Part shown: one piece after another, positions 5,078-6,720 of the stretch
How positions within the stretch are numbered: position 1 is the first letter of the stretch
Layout: each line of letters opens with the position of its first letter
From: Candidatus Bathyarchaeota archaeon
Lineage (GTDB): Archaea > Thermoproteota > Bathyarchaeia > Bathyarchaeales > Bathycorpusculaceae
Reading direction: 5' to 3'
Length of the DNA stretch: 6,720 nt
NCBI GenBank assembly: GCA_030627225.1
Contig: DAOUSM010000049.1
Location: 1-6,720 of the forward strand
Position numbers and translations under genes: made by a program
Notes under the pieces: generated by a model
What the model saw: only the letters and a program-made list of their open reading frames with translations
Told to the model about the DNA's origin: nothing
The model's database searches: none

Positions 5078-5151
5078 ACATTGAAAGTTAAATTGAAAGG
5101 TGTTGGAAAGGGGCTAAAACATAATTGGGGATGTATTAGCTGAGAAAACAA

Positions 5152-5160
5152 GTTTATAAG
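5152..5160 (+). promoter_or_regulatory. TATA box for a probable leaderless transcript of the CorA-like gene
   Basis: GTTTATAAG is a good archaeal TATA element centred near 5156. The usual 25-26 bases to the start of transcription lead to about 5181-5182, i.e. onto the ATG itself. No Shine-Dalgarno sequence precedes that ATG (TTTTCTATCA), which agrees with leaderless translation and supports the chosen start over the internal ATG at 5205. Confidence 0.6.
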
Positions 5161-5180
5161 CAGTTTCGAGTTTTCTATCA

Positions 5181-6086
5181 ATGTTTAGTGGAAAGAGTTT
5201 CAAAATGATATGGGCATATACGCTTACAAAATCGAATAAATTGCAGGCAAGAGACGCCGATTCTTTAAGTGAAATGCAAAGACTCAGTAAAGAGGCTAAT
5301 TGGCTTTGGATAGACTGTATGGAGCCCGACGACAAAGAACTGGAGATAATCGCCGGATTGCTAAAAGAAACTGAAATCATAGATGCCATTAGGAACCGCC
5401 AAATTTTTTCACGATGCGAAAGAATTAATGATTATGTTCTGATTTCCATTCCTCTAGTTGTGTTTAAGGATACACTGGAAACATATCCTATTTACGTATT
5501 TGCAAAAGAGAAGATTCTTATCACTGTAAGAAGCAAGCATTCATCTAAATCTATTACTAATACGCTGAAAACTTTTCAAGATTGTATTTTGAAAGTTTGT
5601 GAGCGTGGTGTTGCTTCGTCTTTCATTGTCAGCAGACTGCTTCATGAGGTGAGTGATGAAAATCTAGACGTAGTAATGGCATTAAGAGCGCGTACTGATG
5701 AAATAGAGGAGAAAGCCCTTGCGAATCCAGGGGACAAACAAATTAACAAGACGGTTTTTGCTCTGAAAAGGGAGATTTCTACTCTTGAAAGAATTTTATG
5801 GACTCAAAGAGAGTTGATGCTTAGTATAGAAGAAGGTGTGGTCCCAGTTATTCAGTCTTCTGAACTAAGTAAGCAAACTCTGAGCCACGCAGTTAGTAAC
5901 GTTTCGAGAGAGCTTTCTCTTATCAGCTCCAATGATAATGCTTTAGATAGTATTCTCAGACTGCAAGATTTAGGTATGATACACAGAGTTGAAAGAACTC
6001 TAGTCTACCTTACTTTATTAACATTAATTGTGAGTATTATCATGATTCTCATAGAGGTTGGCGTATTAAGAATATTATCAGACTAA
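5181..6086 (+). CDS. CorA-like divalent-cation transporter family protein lacking the GMN pore motif
   Basis: 301 residues. Residues 1-150 resemble the cytoplasmic funnel domain of CorA (W-L-W-I-D-C-M-E-P-D near 41-50, K-I-L-I-T-V-R-S near 111-118). About 150-270 form the long stalk helices with the typical E-I-E-E-K-A-L-A-N-P, L-K-R-E-I-S-T-L-E-R and W-T-Q-R-E-L sequence. One strongly hydrophobic helix follows (about 272-297), and the protein ends four residues later. A true CorA has two membrane helices and the Y-G-M-N filter at the end of the first. Both the motif and the second helix are absent, and I find no continuation in the other frames before the convergent gene 24 nt downstream. 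It may be a diverged paralogue with a regulatory or structural role, a subunit that mixes with a complete CorA, or a truncated relic. The intact frame and clear promoter argue against a dead gene. Magnesium transport should not be assumed. Confidence 0.72.
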   Translation: MFSGKSFKMIWAYTLTKSNKLQARDADSLSEMQRLSKEANWLWIDCMEPDDKELEIIAGLLKETEIIDAIRNRQIFSRCERINDYVLISIPLVVFKDTLETYPIYVFAKEKILITVRSKHSSKSITNTLKTFQDCILKVCERGVASSFIVSRLLHEVSDENLDVVMALRARTDEIEEKALANPGDKQINKTVFALKREISTLERILWTQRELMLSIEEGVVPVIQSSELSKQTLSHAVSNVSRELSLISSNDNALDSILRLQDLGMIHRVERTLVYLTLLTLIVSIIMILIEVGVLRILSD

Positions 6087-6110
6087 ATTTGGAAATGGAG
6101 TCGAAAGCAG

Positions 6111-6720
6111 TTAAAGTCCTACTAAGGCGTAGGCAATGATCAACGGTGCGAATAATGACGCTATCTGAGATATTACCGTTACCAAAGTGTTTAACGACGG
6201 CCCAGCTGTATCTTTGAATGGGTCACCAACCGTGTCTCCAATGACTGCTGCTTTATGAGCGTCTGAACCTTTACCACCATAGTTTCCGTCTTCTATGTAT
6301 TTTTTCGCGTTGTCCCACATTCCACCAGAATTAGCCATCAGTATAGCAAGCATGAAGCCGCTAAATATGCTTCCAGCTAGGTACCCAGCAAGAGCGCGAA
6401 TACCGCAGATGAAGCCAACGGCTAAAGTGGCCGTAATTGACATTACAATTAGAGGAACCAACGCCTTCAGAGCAGCTTTTGTTGCGATGTCTACGCAAGA
6501 CGCATAATCTGGTTTTACTCCCTCTTTACCCTCTTTCAGACCCGGAATTTCTCTGAATTGCCTTCTGATCTCCTCAATCATTATGGAAGAGTTCTTCGAA
6601 ACAGCAAGCATACACATGGCTGAAAATAAACACGGAACAGTGATACCGATAAAAACTCCAAGCATAACTAACGGGTTCATTAGATCAAAACCAATCAGTT
6701 CGCCTGTTAGATCATTAACT
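6111..6720 (-). CDS. hppA: Membrane-bound ion-pumping pyrophosphatase, C-terminal part (5' end beyond window)
   Basis: Integral membrane enzyme that couples hydrolysis of inorganic pyrophosphate to export of H+ or Na+. The frame is open to the right edge, so the gene continues beyond it; the ATG at 6680 is internal. Family landmarks are L-M-N-P, I-R-R-Q-F-R-E-I-P-G, K-P-D-Y-A-S-C-V-D-I-A-T-K-A-A-L, A-N-S-G-G-M-W-D-N-A-K-K-Y-I-E and G-D-T-V-G-D-P-F-K-D-T-A-G-P-S-L-N. The acidic and lysine residues in the last two blocks bind magnesium-pyrophosphate. Several hydrophobic helices lie between. The residue that separates K+-dependent from K+-independent enzymes lies upstream of the part seen, so the ion and the subfamily cannot be decided. 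The stop is convergent with the CorA-like gene, 24 nt away, with no clear terminator between. Confidence 0.95.
   Translation of the reverse strand, partial: VNDLTGELIGFDLMNPLVMLGVFIGITVPCLFSAMCMLAVSKNSSIMIEEIRRQFREIPGLKEGKEGVKPDYASCVDIATKAALKALVPLIVMSITATLAVGFICGIRALAGYLAGSIFSGFMLAILMANSGGMWDNAKKYIEDGNYGGKGSDAHKAAVIGDTVGDPFKDTAGPSLNTLVTVISQIASLFAPLIIAYALVGL

Noticed and set aside
5073..5160. Possible C/D-box small RNA between tRNA-Ser and the CorA-like gene
   Set aside because: A CTGA is present near 5139, but no RTGATGA C box was found at a suitable distance upstream.
4873..5181. 102-codon minus-strand frame containing M-G-F-E-P-M-R-S-H
   Set aside because: False translation across the antisense strand of tRNA-Ser and its intron; a frequent misannotation.
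5114..5389. 91-codon minus-strand frame
   Set aside because: Antisense to the promoter and N-terminus of the CorA-like gene, with no recognisable domain.
6295..6507. 70-codon plus-strand frame
   Set aside because: Antisense to the conserved core of the membrane pyrophosphatase.
1..6720. CRISPR array or other regularly spaced repeats
   Set aside because: No repeated units with regular spacing were seen. The only repeats are the short ones in tRNA-Ser and the hairpins of the tnpB element.

Overview
The window looks chromosomal and archaeal, most likely from the TACK group (Thermoproteota; a Bathyarchaeia-like lineage would fit, but that is inference). The reasons are an archaeal-type eL38 ribosomal protein gene, an archaemetzincin, an archaeal presenilin/SPP-type protease, a KH-less CPSF-type ribonuclease, tRNA-Ser(UGA) carrying a small D-arm intron, TATA-box promoters with a leaderless start, and GTGAT/GAGG-type ribosome binding sites. 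Both tRNA genes encode CCA.

Layout: 1-483 (+) is the end of a PHP-fold metal phosphoesterase gene, cut by the left edge. 525-1790 (+) is a complete beta-CASP metallo-beta-lactamase nuclease (aCPSF2-like). About 1801-3028 (-) is an IS200/IS605-superfamily element carrying only tnpB, with an intact RuvC triad, a zinc finger, a structured right end that looks like an omega-RNA, and a left-end hairpin. 3029-3589 (+) is an archaemetzincin (amzA), whose TGA stop overlaps the TTG start of a presenilin/signal-peptide-peptidase-like intramembrane aspartyl protease (3586-4407, +). 4492-4686 (-) is eL38 with tRNA-Val(GAC) just upstream at 4742-4819 (-). 4943-5072 (+) is tRNA-Ser(UGA) with a roughly 42-nt intron. 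5181-6086 (+) is a CorA-like protein that ends after a single membrane helix and lacks the GMN motif. 6111-6720 (-) is the C-terminal third or so of a membrane-bound ion-pumping pyrophosphatase, cut by the right edge. There is no gene-free stretch over 300 bases.

The most interesting reading concerns the tnpB element. Its right end terminates in TTGAC at 1801. If its left end lies at 3028, the flanking TTCAT (minus strand) is the reverse complement of the amzA start ATGAA. Removing 1801-3028 places the amzA ATG 10 nt after the nuclease stop codon, with GTGA 5 nt upstream of it. So the element appears to have landed exactly at the amzA start codon, inside what was a PHP - aCPSF2 - amzA - presenilin operon, without changing the amzA coding sequence. 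The same geometry predicts a guide RNA reading the last bases of the nuclease gene. This reconstruction is inference, but an empty-site allele in a related genome would test it directly.

Other points of interest are the two-protease pair (soluble zinc protease translationally coupled to an intramembrane aspartyl protease), the oddly placed tRNA-Ser intron whose ends do not form a textbook bulge-helix-bulge, and the filter-less CorA homologue with an apparently leaderless promoter.
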